Assembly: GCA_036873135.1 (NCBI GenBank)
Contig: JAPTYO010000004.1
Span: forward strand, 41,821,105-41,885,104
Reading direction: 5' to 3'
Length of the DNA: 64,000 bases
Origin: Clarkia xantiana subsp. parviflora
Taxonomy: Eukaryota; Streptophyta; Magnoliopsida; Myrtales; Onagraceae
This document shows positions 10,260 through 22,520 of the stretch, one piece after another. Numbering within the stretch: the first letter of the stretch is position 1; each line of letters starts with the position of its first letter. The notes below the pieces were generated by a model. The model worked only from the letters and a program-made list of their open reading frames with translations. It had not been told where the DNA came from and did not search any database. The translations under genes were made by a program, and so were the position numbers.

Positions 10260-11732
10260 TGTCTGGACACGTTCCTATAGCTGATGAGCTCTATGGAGAG
10301 TCAATGGTGGGGGGATCCTTAGCGAGGGAGGGGTTTGATATCGGAACAGGACTCTCGACTGTTCATGCAAAAGGAGTTGTTGCTACCAAAGTTATTTCTC
10401 GCGATGAAGAGGGTTCGTATGTTGGTGGGGGTGGGTTTCCTAATGTTACTTTACCCTCATATCCTGCCCCCCTTTAGAGGGGACGTGTGCCGAATGTTAA
10501 GTCAGATTTGGCAGGTATTTTCTTGCTTTTTTGTGTGCTTTGTAGTTCTATATTTGGTGACTTGGGTATTTCCATTGTAGGTAGAATTAGACTCCCTAGG
10601 TTGTGTCGAAGAGACTTAGTTCATCCTCGCCGTGATGATGTTATTGGTTCCGATTGGGTTCCCTTTTCTTTTGGGGATAAGTGTCGTTTTGACAACCGGT
10701 CCTCATTACTTGTTCCAGAGGTTGGGGTTCGGGTTTTACAAGCTGCTGTTCCACCAAGTGATCGAATACTGCCCCCTAGCCAATTGAGGGAATTTCGCGG
10801 GATAGTTTGCGGGGCCTTATCTCGTTTTGCTTCTGTACTTATCTTCTTTGTTGTTTTATCAAATGAAATTTTATACTTGTTACTCTTTTGATTCTTGTTT
10901 TTTTTTGGGCTAGAGTGTTTCTGGCATGGGGAATTTAGCGACCTCTGTTGTTAGGCTCTTGGAGGAGAAGAAGTTACTTCAGGATTTACAAGTGCAGCTT
11001 GCTGTTAAATTTGTTAAGGCTTTAGAAGAGGGTAATATCCTTGACACCAAGTGTAGTGCTCTACAACATCGTATTATTTCTCTTAAGACTGAGATTGCAA
11101 AGTTGCATTGTCAGGCTGCCTGCGATAAGGTTCTACGTGCTGCTGAATTGGAATCCTATGAGAGTATGTTTCGGGTGGAAGAATAGATGTTTTCCATAGT
11201 CTAATATAGGAATTCTCCTTCCTTTCATGCTGATCTTGATGTTCGGTGCAATTCAGCCAAATGAGCTTCCGAGAGAATGATTGTTGAACGGGTGTTTGCG
11301 GCTGTCCCTGATTTTCCTTTTCACCAGCTTTGTGGTTTTTCGAGTTACCTTGTTGAGTATGCTATTTCCCTGAGGGATCAATCTACCCTTCCCGAGTGAC
11401 AGAATGCCTTGCCTATTGTCATCTACTTCTTGTCCCTGTGGTGTTTGTGTTCACTGTTTTAGTTGATGACTAGTGACTGATTGTGTTAGTATACATTGTT
11501 TTCGTTGTCGTATTCCCTTTTTATTGAGTTTAGGAGATATCTTCCTTGGGTTTTTTGTGATATAATGTATCTTGCGTAGGAACATATTGTTGTTTTGAAG
11601 GGCCCAGTTGCGATGGTTGGTAATGAAGTTGTTGCCCCCGTGCCTGAGAATGTCATTCGCATTGATGATGCTGAGTTGAGTGTCTCCTCATCATCATCTA
11701 GTTCCATTGGCGGGTCGTCTTCCGACCATTAA
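10260..11732 (+). pseudogene. Opposite-strand multi-exon gene of the minus-strand gypsy element
   Basis: Plus-strand exons with phase-consistent introns. Exon 10260-10514 starts TGTCTGG after a TTTTTAG acceptor, so an upstream A would give Met-Ser, as in elements A and B. Intron 10515-10580 (66 bp, GT...TTGTAG) leads to exon 10581-10834 (contains R-D-L-V-H-P-R-R-D-D). Intron 10835-10913 leads to exon 10914 onward, a Leu/Lys/Glu-rich coiled coil (L-L-E-E-K-K-L-L-Q-D-L). Later pieces at 11211-11399 and 11579-11732 end in a Ser-rich acidic tail. In-frame stops at 10475 and near 11262 and 11396 suggest decay. The function is unknown. Exon ends after 11160 are not resolved. Confidence 0.5.
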
Positions 11733-12059
11733 GAACGTGAAGATTCGCAAGTTGCGTCTGTTTGATGGTTCGTCTAATTTTCGTATGCATGTGTTTGTTT
11801 TCGTTTCTCCCCGTGTTTGGTTGAGTCTATCCTTTTCCTTTTGAATTTGGATGTTTGTAGTTTGCTACTTGACATATGTGTCGTAGCTTTTTCCTTGAAC
11901 TTTGGTTTTCTTGAACACTTGCTATGGTTGTGTTTGACTATGTGTTTTGTGTGTTTGTCTTCATGGTTGTGCCCCTTGCTCTTTATCATTCCTACATTAT
12001 TAGTATAGATAACATTTCATATATCATATAACCTTACTTCTAAAAAAGAAGGTTTTCTC

Positions 12060-12790
12060 AATATAATTTCTTGGGTATGTTGTAAAGAGTTTGTAGGATA
12101 CACTCCTAAAGGCGTTGAGTGCATGTGTAAGGCATGGTCCTAGAAGTGTTTAAAGTATTTGCAAGATACGCTCTTGAGGGCATTGGGAGTGTTTATAATA
12201 TAAATTCTCGGGTAGTACAGACTATAAACGTAGTATATGAACTTCTCTTAAGATGCCCCCTTTTGGGCGTTGGGATTTATTCACGGGATTGGCTCCCGGA
12301 CGGCGCGGAATGTAATTGTAGTGTATGAACTACTTCAAGATACGCTCTTGTGGGCGTCGAGAATTTTTCGTGGGATAGGCTCCCGAAAGGCACAAAATGG
12401 GATTGCATTGTATGAACTGTTTCAAGATACGCTCTTGTGGGCGTCGATAACTGTTCGCGGGTCAGGCTCCCGGAAGGCACAGAATGTGATCGCAGTGTAT
12501 GAACTGCTTCAAGGTACGCTCTTGTGGGCGTCGAAAACTGTTCGCAAGATAGGCTCTTGGAAGGCACAGATCGCAGGATAGGCTCCTGGAGGGCACAATA
12601 TGTGTTTGCAGTGTATGAACTGCTTTCAAGATACGCTATTGTAGGCGTCGAAAACTGTTCGCAAGATAGGCACTTGGAAGGCACAGATCGCATGATAGGC
12701 TCCTGGAAGGCACAATGTGTAATTGTAGTGTATGAACTGTCTTCAAGATACGCTCTTAGGGGGCGTTGAAAGTGACATACCTTTGGTTGT
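12060..12790. repeat. Tandem repeats of about 95-105 bp in the gypsy 3' region
   Basis: Six to seven degenerate copies with the core CAAGATACGCTCTTGTGGGCG, then an AGGCTCC(C/T)GGAAGGCACA segment and GTGTATGAACTGC. Short extra copies of the AGGCTCCTGGAAGGCAC part are interspersed. Long open frames across it on both strands are by-products of the repeat. It lies between the opposite-strand gene and the end of pol. Confidence 0.85.
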
Positions 12791-13211
12791 CATATCTAAG
12801 CAAGGTTTGTTCAGTGAGTGCTTCGGCTGAATCTTGCAAGTATGAGAATAAACTTTCATTTCTCTTGGTGCATGCATGCACTATATATAAAAAAGCATGT
12901 TGATGGAGTCCTTAAGAAATCCTTTTGGAAAAATTTTCTAGATGCATAAATTGAAAAACTAGGATAAGTTTTTATGAAATGCTAGGGAGATAGATATGCT
13001 TCTGACGAAAGATAAATCCAAGGATATGGTATTTAATGTTGAGGGCGGCCTCTCAATTGCACTTGTTCGCCTCAGAGGCTACGTAGCCTTTGAATTACCC
13101 TTCTAATAGAATGGTTAACACAAATGCTTGACTTGCCCTTAGACATGGAACTTCTTCAAGTCTCCCCACTAAATGTGTTTGTCGAAATGTATCCATCTTC
13201 ATCTTCCAGAC
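12791..13211. other. Noncoding 3' region of the gypsy element
   Basis: About 420 bp between the tandem array and the solo LTR. I see no gene or repeat here. Confidence 0.4.
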
Positions 13212-14002
13212 TGTTGGGTTACGATTAAATGACAAAGACTAGAGCCAAGTACGTTTATTGGCGAGATTGACGAATCGACGACCAACCTTATTTGGAATGG
13301 TGAAACAAAGGTAAAAGGTCGACTATCATCTTTTGAGGAAGTCGACTTTCAGAACATGATTAATAAAGATAGAAGCGGCCAAGCTACCGGACCTCTATTT
13401 CAAAGAGTAAGTCGAGTCGACCATTAAAATCTCTTTCAGAAGTAAACCTTCCTCCTAAGGAAAGGTACAGGTGGCGACCATCTTCTACTGCCCCAGGAGT
13501 AAACCTTCCTCCTAAGGAAAGGTACAGGTGGCGACTTGCTTCCACCGCCCTAGAAGTAAACCTTCCTCTTAAGGAAAGGTACAGGTGGCGACCTGCTTCC
13601 ACTGTTGAAGGAAGAAACCTCCTTGACTAAGGAAGGATGAGTTGGCAACCTGCTTGTCACCTACTTAAGCCGACTCTGAACAAACCCCCCCCCCCTCCAG
13701 AGGGTAACCGCCCTACGAAGTCGGTAACATTTTTCCTATAAATAGGGACTCACTTTCATTATTTAAGTTCTAAGATCTATCAATTACTATATATTATTCT
13801 CTAGATATCCATTATTGAATAAAGCTTCAGAGTGGAATCAGGGGTCATCCCCACCTCTTTTCAGGTCCTCGCCTAGCATAAAGCCACCAAAGGAAACTAA
13901 GTGTCCACACGACCAATAAAGATACCTGAGTGAGCTAGCTCCCGGCGAGACTTAGAAGTCCACTACTCGAAGTTCCAGGGCCATGTCTTTTGTATCCCAA
14001 CC
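13212..14002 (+). mobile_element. Solo LTR (Ty3/gypsy) inside the minus-strand element
   Basis: 791 bp beginning TGTTGGGTTACG and ending GTATCCCAACC (terminal A apparently changed), flanked by CAGAC on both sides (13207-13211, 14003-14007). There is no internal sequence, so it is a solo LTR left by LTR-LTR recombination. Its TATA box is in CCTATAAATAGG near 13735. Upstream of it (about 13430-13650) are four copies of a unit of about 62 bp with CCTTCCTCCTAAGGAAAGG, and a run of 13 C near 13685. It is related to the LTR at 3730-4609. Confidence 0.85.
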
Positions 14003-14029
14003 CAGACGATATGCGTTTATGTATGGTAC

Positions 14030-17000
14030 TGATGCTAACTATTATGGACCCTCCCATTTTGGAGACATTTTTCTTAGCTGATCAATAAGTGAGAAGTCAT
14101 TTCTTCTTAGGACTAACTCTCTCACATGGAATTGTCATTCTCTGACTTGCCGGTTGTAGTGTCTGGCTGATACCAGACGCATCCTTGCTTGTGCTTCTTC
14201 GGAGTTCCATTTTTATCATCCACTACAAGTCTAGGAGCCTAGCCTTATCATTTTCATGTTCCTCGAAATAATTCATTCTGAGTGTTGCTACTGCCATTTC
14301 TGCTAGTGCCACTGCCTCCGTCCCGTATACCAAACCGAACGGTGTTTTTCCTGTTGATATCTTTAGTGTTGTTCGTTCTTCCCATAAGACATTTTATAGT
14401 TCATCTACCCAGCTTCCCTTGGTAGCATGTAGTCTTTTTCTTAGACCTTCTAGCACTATTTTGTTAGCTATTTCCACCTGTCCATTTTTTTGGGGGTGTT
14501 TCACTGATGCGAAGCGATGTTCTATGTTCAACTTTTTGCAATACCATTCAATTTTCTTGCTCTCTAATTGGGGACCATTGTCAAATATTTGGTACACCTT
14601 ATCTTGAGACGATGTGTGACTTGATGAAGCTAATGATTTGATCGTCTGTTGTTTTTCCCATTGCTTTTTCCTCTATCCATTTGGAGAAGTAGTCTATTGC
14701 TACCAGTATCAATGTCTTTTGCCCTTTCGTTTTTGGTAAAGGGCCTATCAAATAAATCCCCCATTGGGAAAATGGCCATGCACTTGATATTGAGCTGAGG
14801 TTGGCTACTGGGGGAGTTATGCTTCGAGAGTATCTCTGGTAGTGTTCGCATTTTTGCACAAATTCCTTCGCCTCCTTGTCCATTGTTGGCCAATATTATC
14901 CCATTTGAAGACCTTTCAGACAATTGATCTTGCTCCTTCGTGGCATCCAGCGTCCCCCTCATGTAGCTCTGCCAGCACTCTTTCTGAGTCCGGATATGTT
15001 ATGCATTTTAGGAAAGGTGTAGAATACCTTTTTTTTTTATAGAGTTGGTTGTCCATCATTGAGTAATTTACAGCCAACCTTTCAATCTTGGTTGCTTCTA
15101 CCTTGTCATCTAGCAGTATTCCTTCACTGATGTAACGACGCATTGGAGTCATCCAAGCCTCTCCTTCGACTATAGTCAGAACTTCCATTTTTTCTGTGAT
15201 GGACATCCTCCTTTGTTCTACAAAGTGAACTTATTTTGGCGACTCTGCCCCCAAAGGAAATTTGCTTAAGGCATCTGCCTCCTGATTTTGTTCCCTTGGA
15301 ACCGACTCAATGTCGAAGCTATCAAAACTTGTGATCAACTCATTTACCTGCTGCAGGTATTTTTGCCTATTTTCAGATTTTGCTATGTAATTTCCTTTCA
15401 TTTGATTTACGACTAGCTGGGAGTCACACTCGACCTTGAGATGTTTTACTCCTACACCTTTAGCTATCCTTAAAACCGTTATCAAAGCTTCATACTCTGC
15501 TTCATTGTTTGTTGCTTTGAAGGTTAGTGCCATGGCGTAACGCATTGGAGCAACCTTGTTGGGTGGATATAAGAGGAGTCCCGCGCCCGAGCCCCCCTAT
15601 GCATTTCCCATGTATTCTTTTGCCATTCTTCTTGATTTACCTCTGCCTGGGTTGTGATTTTTGTTGTACCAGGCTCATTGACACGATCGATTCCTGTGAA
15701 TTCTGCAATAAAATCTGCCAAGGCTTGACCTTTGATGGCCGTTCGCGGGGCAAAATGAATGCAGAACTCGCTTAGTTCTATTGCCCACTTTGTCAATCTC
15801 CCTGACGTGTCTGGCCTTTGCAAGATTTGTTTCAATGGTTGATTTGGTAGCACTGTTATTTCGTGAGCGTGAAAATATGGTCTTAACTTCTGTGCTGATA
15901 TGATCAGTGCGTAGAGGTATTTCTCTATTGCCATGTAATTTATCTCATACTTGGCCAACATTTTGCTCACAAAGTAGACTGGTAGTTGCGTGTTGTCCTC
16001 CTCTTTGATAAGTACTGAACTTACCGCGACATTGCTTATGGATATGTAAAGGAAAAGAGGTTCCCCGGGAGTTGGTTTTGCCAAAAGGGGTAACGTCTTC
16101 AGATGTTTTTTCAATTGCTGGAAAGTGTCCTCACACCTTTGTGTCCACTCGAATTTTTTGTTGGCACGCAATACCTTGAAGAAAGGGAGTGCTCTATCCC
16201 CAATCTTTGCCAAAAATATGTTCAGTGCTGCCAATTTTCCATTGAGCTGCTGTACCTCTTTGTGTTTTGTAGGGGATTTCATCTCCTCTATTGCTTGCAG
16301 TTTTTCTGGATTCACCTCAATGCCTATCCTACTCACCATGAAACCCAAGAATTTTCCTGACTATACCCCAAAAGAACATTTTGTCGGATTCAAGTGGACT
16401 TGGTACTTACGCATTCTTTCGAAAGTTATGCGTAGCTCTTCAACGTGATCGTTCTTCTTACTAGATTTTACGATCATATCGTCTACGTATGCTTCCATCG
16501 TTTTTCCTATCATATCTCTGAAGTTCTTGTTCACCATGCGTTGGTAAGTAGCTCCTGCGTTTATGAGTCCGAATGGCATGACTCTATAATGGTAGACGTC
16601 ACTATCAGCATAAAATGCTGTGTGTGGGGCATCCTCTGCAGGCATTTTGATTTGGTTGTGCCCCGAATACGCATCAGTGAAACTCATCAACTCATGACCT
16701 AATGATGTGTCGACCAACTGATCTATTATGGGTAGAGGGTACGAGTATTTTTGGCATGCCTTGTTAAGATCTCGGTAATCGATGCACATTCTCCAGTTTC
16801 CACTTGCCTTTCTTACCAATAGTGGGTTTGCGACCCATGTTTGGAATCTGATTTCCTTAATGAAGTTTGCCTTTAGAAACTTTTCAACCTCTTCTTGGAT
16901 GACGATCTTTTTACTACCACCCATTGTCCTTATTTTCTGTGTTATTGGACGTTTTGCTGGGTCTATGTTAAGCTTGTGGGTTATTACCTCTTCTGCTATT

Positions 17001-17882
17001 CTTGGCATGTCACTTGGTGACCATGCGAACAACTCTTTGTATTCTCTAAGCAGTGATGTTTTGTGCCTCTTCTTTCTCTGTTAATGAGACCCCTACTTTC
17101 ACCTTCCTTCCAGGCTCTTCAATTAGCACTTCTTTCAGATCCTCCATTGGCGCAGGTCTACCATGTTCTTCTCTTGGGTCCTCGTCTATTGAAAGGACTT
17201 CCTTGTCAACTTTTGCTTTTTTTCATGAGTGTTATTCTTCCGCATTTCCTTGCGACCTTCTGGTTACCCTTTACTTCACCAATTCTTGCACTTGTAGGGA
17301 ACTTCAATTTTTGGTGGAGTGTTGATGGTACCATACCCCACTTGTTGATTGTGGTTCCACCAAGGATTCCATTGTATTCATCCATGGTATCTACATTAGA
17401 AAAGTGACGTCAATCTTCAATTGTTTCTGACCTGTCCCTAGTGTTACAGGCAATATTATTGTTCTGATCGGGTAACTTGGTTCTCCTGAGAATCCTTTGA
17501 GAGGGGAGTGTACTGGTTTTATGCCACTTGGTCGTACACCTAGGATGTCGATCACTTTTTTGTTCAAGATGCTAGCTGAACTTCCTCCATCCACCAGGAT
17601 TCGACCAATGTCCCTGTCAGTGATTCTCATTGTTATGACTAGTGCATCACAGTCTGGGAGTGTTATGTGTTCCATATCGTGTCTTGAGAATCTGATTGTT
17701 TCTTCTTTTATCTGTTCTTTGCCTTTGTTCTTGATTGCCTTGTCTTCCAATTCAATCATGTATGCTTCCCTTGCATTTTCCGACTCTCCCCCGGAACCAA
17801 ATCCCCCATGTATGACATATGTGCTTGACATCTGCTTTGTGATAGTTATGCTTGTTTGTTCGAAAACCACGGACGGCGCCAA
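14030..17882 (-). pseudogene. pol: gypsy pol: protease, reverse transcriptase, RNase H, integrase (broken)
   Basis: Read right to left. Right after the primer site (17882) comes a Gag/protease linker with V-I-H-G-G-F, then the protease motif I-L-V-D-G-G-S-S near 17600. Reverse transcriptase is at 17032-16361 with W-R-M-C-I-D-Y-R-D-L-N-K and the catalytic Y-V-D-D-M. Its end is at 16348-15590. RNase H is at about 15600-15231, frameshifted where T-D-G should be. The linker is at 15206-14916 and integrase at 14883-14394, with the first (W-G-I-Y-L-I-G-P, Asp changed to Tyr) and second (F-D-N-G-P) core motifs and N-G-Q-V-E. At least six breaks and the lost first catalytic Asp make it inactive. Confidence 0.9.
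17867..17881 (-). other. Primer-binding site of the minus-strand gypsy element
   Basis: TGGCGCCGTCCGTGG on the minus strand, two bases inside the LTR end. It is the same type as in elements A and B with one base different, which supports a common Tat-like origin. Confidence 0.8.
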
Positions 17883-17883
17883 G

Positions 17884-18766
17884 TGTTAAGTTCTGCGTAT
17901 CGGGTTGACAAGTCGTCGATCCAAATAGCCAACTCACGGGTATAATCCTTTCCCTTGCAATCCTACTGTTTCCATTCGCGATCCGTTTCCCCGTATCTTC
18001 TCCGTAATCTTCCTTCCCGCGGACCTGCACGAGGGGTAAGCCGGGGGTGGTACCGGCGAACCCTCACCGATGCTTAAATGAGAACAACGTATAGAGAGTG
18101 AAAGTAGATAGAAGGGAGAGCTCAAATCATGCAAGTAAAATAACTTAGTGAATGAATAGGGGTGAAGTTCTATTTATAGGCCCAAAAGAGATAAAGGCGG
18201 TTAATGACACCGTTAACCCTTAAACAAGCACAGTTAACAAGTAAGAGAGGGACTAAACCCTTAATAACATGGAGAAGGTTCGTGATATTTTCTAAGTGTA
18301 GGACGTGCAAAAGTACTGGACGGATCGTCACGAGGGACGGTTTGAAAGAAAGTGTTCCGGACGTCGCGCACACCCCTTGAACGGGATATCGCGTGACAGA
18401 AGGATATCGGGACTTCAGGGGTCGGACGTGAAGTCCGACCCCGGAAGTTTGAGGTTGGACCTAGCTGGTCCGATTTCTCCTAAGGGAGAGATCGGACCAA
18501 CTGGGTCCGATCTTCACCCAAGGGATAGATCGGACCAGCAAGGTCCGATCTTCCCCTAAGGGAGAGATCGGACATGGCTGGTCCGATCTCTCCCTTAGGA
18601 GAAATCGGACCCGGCGAAGTGTCCGGGCGGGCGTTTTTCACTAGTTCGAGCTATTTTTCTGCGAGTGACGAGTTTGGGTCGAAGTTTCAGTTTATAATCA
18701 TCTACGAGGTAATTAAAATAATACAATCTGAATAGAAACGGGTCTAAATTGAACGTATATCTATCT
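17884..18766 (-). repeat. 5' LTR of the minus-strand gypsy element
   Basis: 883 bp. Near 18418-18610 it holds a cluster of palindromic repeats built from GATCGGACCAGCAAGGTCCG and CCTAAGGGAGAGATCGGAC, about four units; the 3' LTR has about one. The rest of the two LTRs is very similar. The outermost base pair is changed (AG for TG on the minus strand). Confidence 0.85.
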
Positions 18767-21700
18767 GGGGCCTTATCATTCTGTGACTCATATGAATAAA
18801 AGATTTTTTCTCACTTTGGTTGATGACTTTTCCAGAGTCACATGGGTTTATCTTATGCAATTCAAATTTGATGTTTCCCAAATCATAAAGAATTTTCTTG
18901 ACATGATTGAAAACTAATTTAAAACTAGAATTCAAGCCTTCAGATCTGACAATGGGTTGAGTTTTATAATGAGCAAGTCAATTCTTTATTTTCTACTTCG
19001 GGGATTACCCATCAGTCTAGTTGCACTTATACCCCTCAACAGAATGGTGGGGTTGAACGCAAGCATTGACATCTTTTAGAAGTTGCTAGAGCCTTAAAGC
19101 TTCAAGCTCATGTTCCTAATAAATTATGGGGTGATTGCATACTCACTGCTTGTTATTTGATTAACTTGATGCCCACTCCTATTCCGAATGGAATATCTCC
19201 TCTTCAAATTTTTAAAGGGTCTTCTATTTCTATTGATCATTTGAGAGTTTTGGATGTTTGGCTTTTGCCAAAAATCTGGTGATTTCAGACAAGTTTGCTT
19301 CTAGAGCCATTCCTAGTGTTTTCCTTGGATATTCTGAAACACAAAAAGGATACAAACTTTCTGATTTGATAAATGAGAAATATTTTGTTAGTAGGGATGT
19401 TATATTCAAGGAAAATATTTTCCCTTTTGCTGGCAGCAAACCTGATTTGTCTCCCATTTTTTTTAGAAACCACTCTCAAATGATGTCAATGATGTCCACA
19501 ATTACAAACATAATGATTTTGAGACTTTTAACAGAATTGACCCTATTTCTGATGAGGTTTTCCATGATGATGATAATCTTCCTTTGCATTCTCAAGATGA
19601 TGAAACTATTGAAGTTTCTGATATTATTGGTGACCATTTTGATCATCCAAATGATGAAGATCCTCGTCCTTCTGATGGAACTGTCCAAGCAGACCAACCT
19701 ATTACCAAGACTACCAAATCTGGTCGTGCTGTCAGACCTCCCATATGGCAACAATCTTATGATATGAGTTATTCCTCTACTGATTACCACATTGGAAAGT
19801 ATATTCCTTACATCAAGGTTTCTGAACCTTATTGTTGTTATCTGTCTTCCATATCTAAGATTTCAGAACCTAGAAATTTTGAAGAAGCATCTAAGAATCC
19901 AATGTGGGTGGCTGCAATGCAAGAAGAGGTGAATGCTTTGGAAGAAAATAGAACTTGGAATCTTGTTCCATTGCCTCCAGGTAAATCTTCCATTGGTTCG
20001 AAATGGGTATTTAGGATTAAGTATAAATCTGATGGTAGCATTGAAAGGTTTAAAGCAAGATTAGTTTCTAAAGGTTTTAAGAAAAAATTTGGCAGTGATT
20101 ACAATGAAACTTTTGCCTTTGTTGCAAAGATGATTACTGTTAGGACTATACTTACTTTAGCTGCTATCAATGCTTGGCCAATTTACCAAATAGATGTCTA
20201 TAATGTTTTTCTGCAAGGTGATCTCTTTGAAGAGGTCTATATGTCTGTTCCTCTTGGTTTTGATAAACACAATAATATGGTCTGTCATTTGAAGAAGTCT
20301 TTATATGGTTTGAAACAAGCATCTCGGCAATGGAATCTCAAACTTACTGAAGCTTTGATTTCCTCTAGTTACTCACAGTCTAAAACTGATTATTCTATGT
20401 TTACCAAAACCGATGAATAGATATTGTCATATTACTTGTTTATGTTGATGATTTATTAATTTCAGGTAATAGCCTGAGATTAATAGCTAAATTGAAATCT
20501 GTTTTAGAGCACAATTTTAAATTGAAAGACCTAGGTGACTTGAAATATTTTTTGGGCATAGAAGTTGCCAGGTCTGATGAGGGCATTGTCTTATCTCATA
20601 GAAAATATGCTCTAAAACTTATTTCAGATGTTGGCCTGTCTAGTTGCAAACCTTTTAGACTCCTATGAAAAACAATTTAAAGTTGACTAGTTCTGAATAT
20701 GATGATCATCTTAAGCTTCATTTTGATGATTCTTTGTTGGCTGATATTGGTTCTTATAGAAGGATAATTGGTAAATTGTTATATTTGACTATGACGATGC
20801 CAGATATTTCTTATTATGTACAACATCTGAGTCAATTCTTGAATAATCCTAAGCAGTGTTATCAGAACCGGACCGGACCGGCGGTCTGACCGGGTTCAAA
20901 TCGGAACCGGTGCTTCCAGCGGTCCAGTTCGAGCAAAAGCGGAGGATTTAAGCGAACCCGGTCCAATTTCCAGATTTCAAGAGAACCGGCCGGTTTTTAG
21001 AGAATCGGTCGGTTCACCGGTTAGCCAGTTCACCGTCTTTTAAAAAAAATCAGAAACTCAAAATCACTCCAGCAGCCTCCAGCCTTCATTCCAGTGGCTG
21101 CCAGCCTCGTGGAAGCCTCCAATCTTCACTCCAGCAGCCTCGAACCCTAATCGACAATCCAATCTACTCCAGCTCGCCTCTATGCATGTCCATACAATAA
21201 GTAAATAGATATAGCTCCATAACCTTGTTGTTCTTGTTCTCCTCACATTTAATTTCTCCTATCTCGCTCTCTATATAGACCAGACAATCATCATCCTTGA
21301 AAGTCTCCTATTTTTTTATTTTTTTTTTTGCCATCGCAGCAGCAACAGCAAAGGGGAAACATCGTAGGGCTCGCCACTACACCCTTGTCGATTCGCTCGC
21401 CCCCACGCCTCACATTGATGTCCTCATTTTTTCCTCTTCGTTGCGTTGTGAGAAAGAAGTGAAAAGTAGAAATCTTTAAAGCAATTAAAATTTAATCACC
21501 ATCTCTCTATTCTGCTGCCTGCTTCACCGAAGAACTCTCTTCTCCTCTTCCTAGTGAAGAAGAGGCATTAGGGGAAACAGGAAAGAAATGTAATCCCATT
21601 ACTTTACTAGATAGACTAACTATAGGAGGGGTTTATAAGAGGATGGAGGGGAATGTAATGGATAAGCGACGAAGGGAAAAGGGAAGTGAGAAAGTGGGGA

Positions 21701-22440
21701 GTGAGAAAGAGGGGTTAGGAACTTAGGCTACTGCTCTGTTCTAAAAGTTGTGAGCTTTACTGCTAGAACTGTCGAATCGGGTCGGACCGGACGAACCGGG
21801 AACCGGATGCCTTACCGGTTCAATGTCCGGTCCGATTCTGATAACACTGATCCTAAGGAGTCTCATTATCAGGTTGCTCTTCGGATTATTAGATATGTCA
21901 AAGGTGAGCCAGGTAAAGGTATTCTTCTTTCTTCTGATTCTGCTCCTCTTTTTACTGCCTATTGTGATTCTAACTTGGGGAGCAATATTATTGATAGAAA
22001 GTCTGTTTCTGGTTACATTTCAATGCTTGGTAAATCTCCTGTGTCTTGGAAAGTAAAAAAAAAACTTGTCACTATTTCTTCATCTATTGATTCAGAATAT
22101 ATAAGCACGGGTAAGACTTTAACTGAAGTGATTTGGTTGAACATGCTCTTGAATGAATTATGTTTTTCTCAGCCTGGTCCCATTCCTCTATATTGTGATA
22201 CCAGGGCTGCCATCCAGATTACTTCAAACCCTGTTTTTCATGAGCGCACAAAGCATATTGACATTCAATGTCATTTCATTCGAGACATTTTTGTTAAAGG
22301 GATTATTCAATGTTAAGTCTGCTGATCAATTGGCTGATTTGTTTACTAAGTCCTTTTTAGGAAATCAGCATCATTACTTAACAGGAAGGATTGGAATGAA
22401 GAAATTTTGTGTTGGAGATAATGATGTTGAATCTGCTGAT
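18767..22440 (+). pseudogene. pol: copia pol: integrase core, reverse transcriptase, RNase H (broken)
   Basis: Continues the copia gene of 6866-8672. The integrase core runs from G-P-Y-H through L-V-D-D-F-S-R-V-T-W to about 19480, with several stops. Reverse transcriptase (19584-20420) is the longest open part and has W-x-x-A-M-Q-E-E, F-K-A-R-L-V-S-K-G and L-Y-G-L-K-Q-A. The catalytic Y-V-D-D is near 20440 after a TAG at 20418. A hAT element splits the frame at 20853/21850. RNase H follows (Y-C-D-S-N-L-G-S, S-V-S-G-Y). The gene ends near 22440 after A-D-Q-L-A-D-L-F-T-K. Confidence 0.9.
20854..21849. mobile_element. Nonautonomous hAT element (996 bp)
   Basis: Terminal inverted repeats CAGTGTTATCAGAA(C/T)CGGACCGG and perfect 8-bp duplications ATCCTAAG (20846-20853, 21850-21857). 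Removing it rejoins the copia frame (…N-N-P-K, then E-S-H-Y). The subterminal 190 bp on the left and 75 bp on the right are rich in ACCGGTTC motifs and match the element at 59227-60009; the middle does not. It has no transposase frame. Confidence 0.92.
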
Positions 22441-22446
22441 TGATAC

Positions 22447-22520
22447 AAGCTTGTGGGGGAGTTTCAACTTCTTCAGGCTTGTGGGGGAGTTTTCCAAGTC
22501 TTCAAGCTTGTGGGGGAGTT
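22447..22520 (+). other. Triplicated polypurine tract
   Basis: GCTTGTGGGGGAGTTT occurs three times, about 28-29 bp apart (starting near 22449, 22477 and 22506). The last copy abuts the 3' LTR and is the one expected to prime plus-strand DNA synthesis. Confidence 0.85.

Larger units (their letters stand above)
8673..18766 (-). mobile_element. Minus-strand Ty3/gypsy (Tat-like) element without gag, with an opposite-strand gene
   Basis: On the minus strand: LTR 18766-17884, primer-binding site, protease, reverse transcriptase, RNase H, integrase, about 4.6 kb of 3' region, then LTR 9419-8673. The 3' region carries tandem repeats, a plus-strand multi-exon gene and a solo LTR. The copia integrase reading breaks off at the left edge and resumes at the right edge (G-P-Y-H). 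The expected 5-bp duplication is AGGGA (8668-8672) against GGGGC (18767-18771): the register fits but two bases differ. There is no room for gag between primer site and protease. Confidence 0.85.

Noticed and set aside
12270..12769. Several frames of 60-138 codons on both strands near 12.3-12.8 kb
   Set aside because: By-products of the 100-bp tandem repeat; both strands are open at once and no protein family is recognisable.
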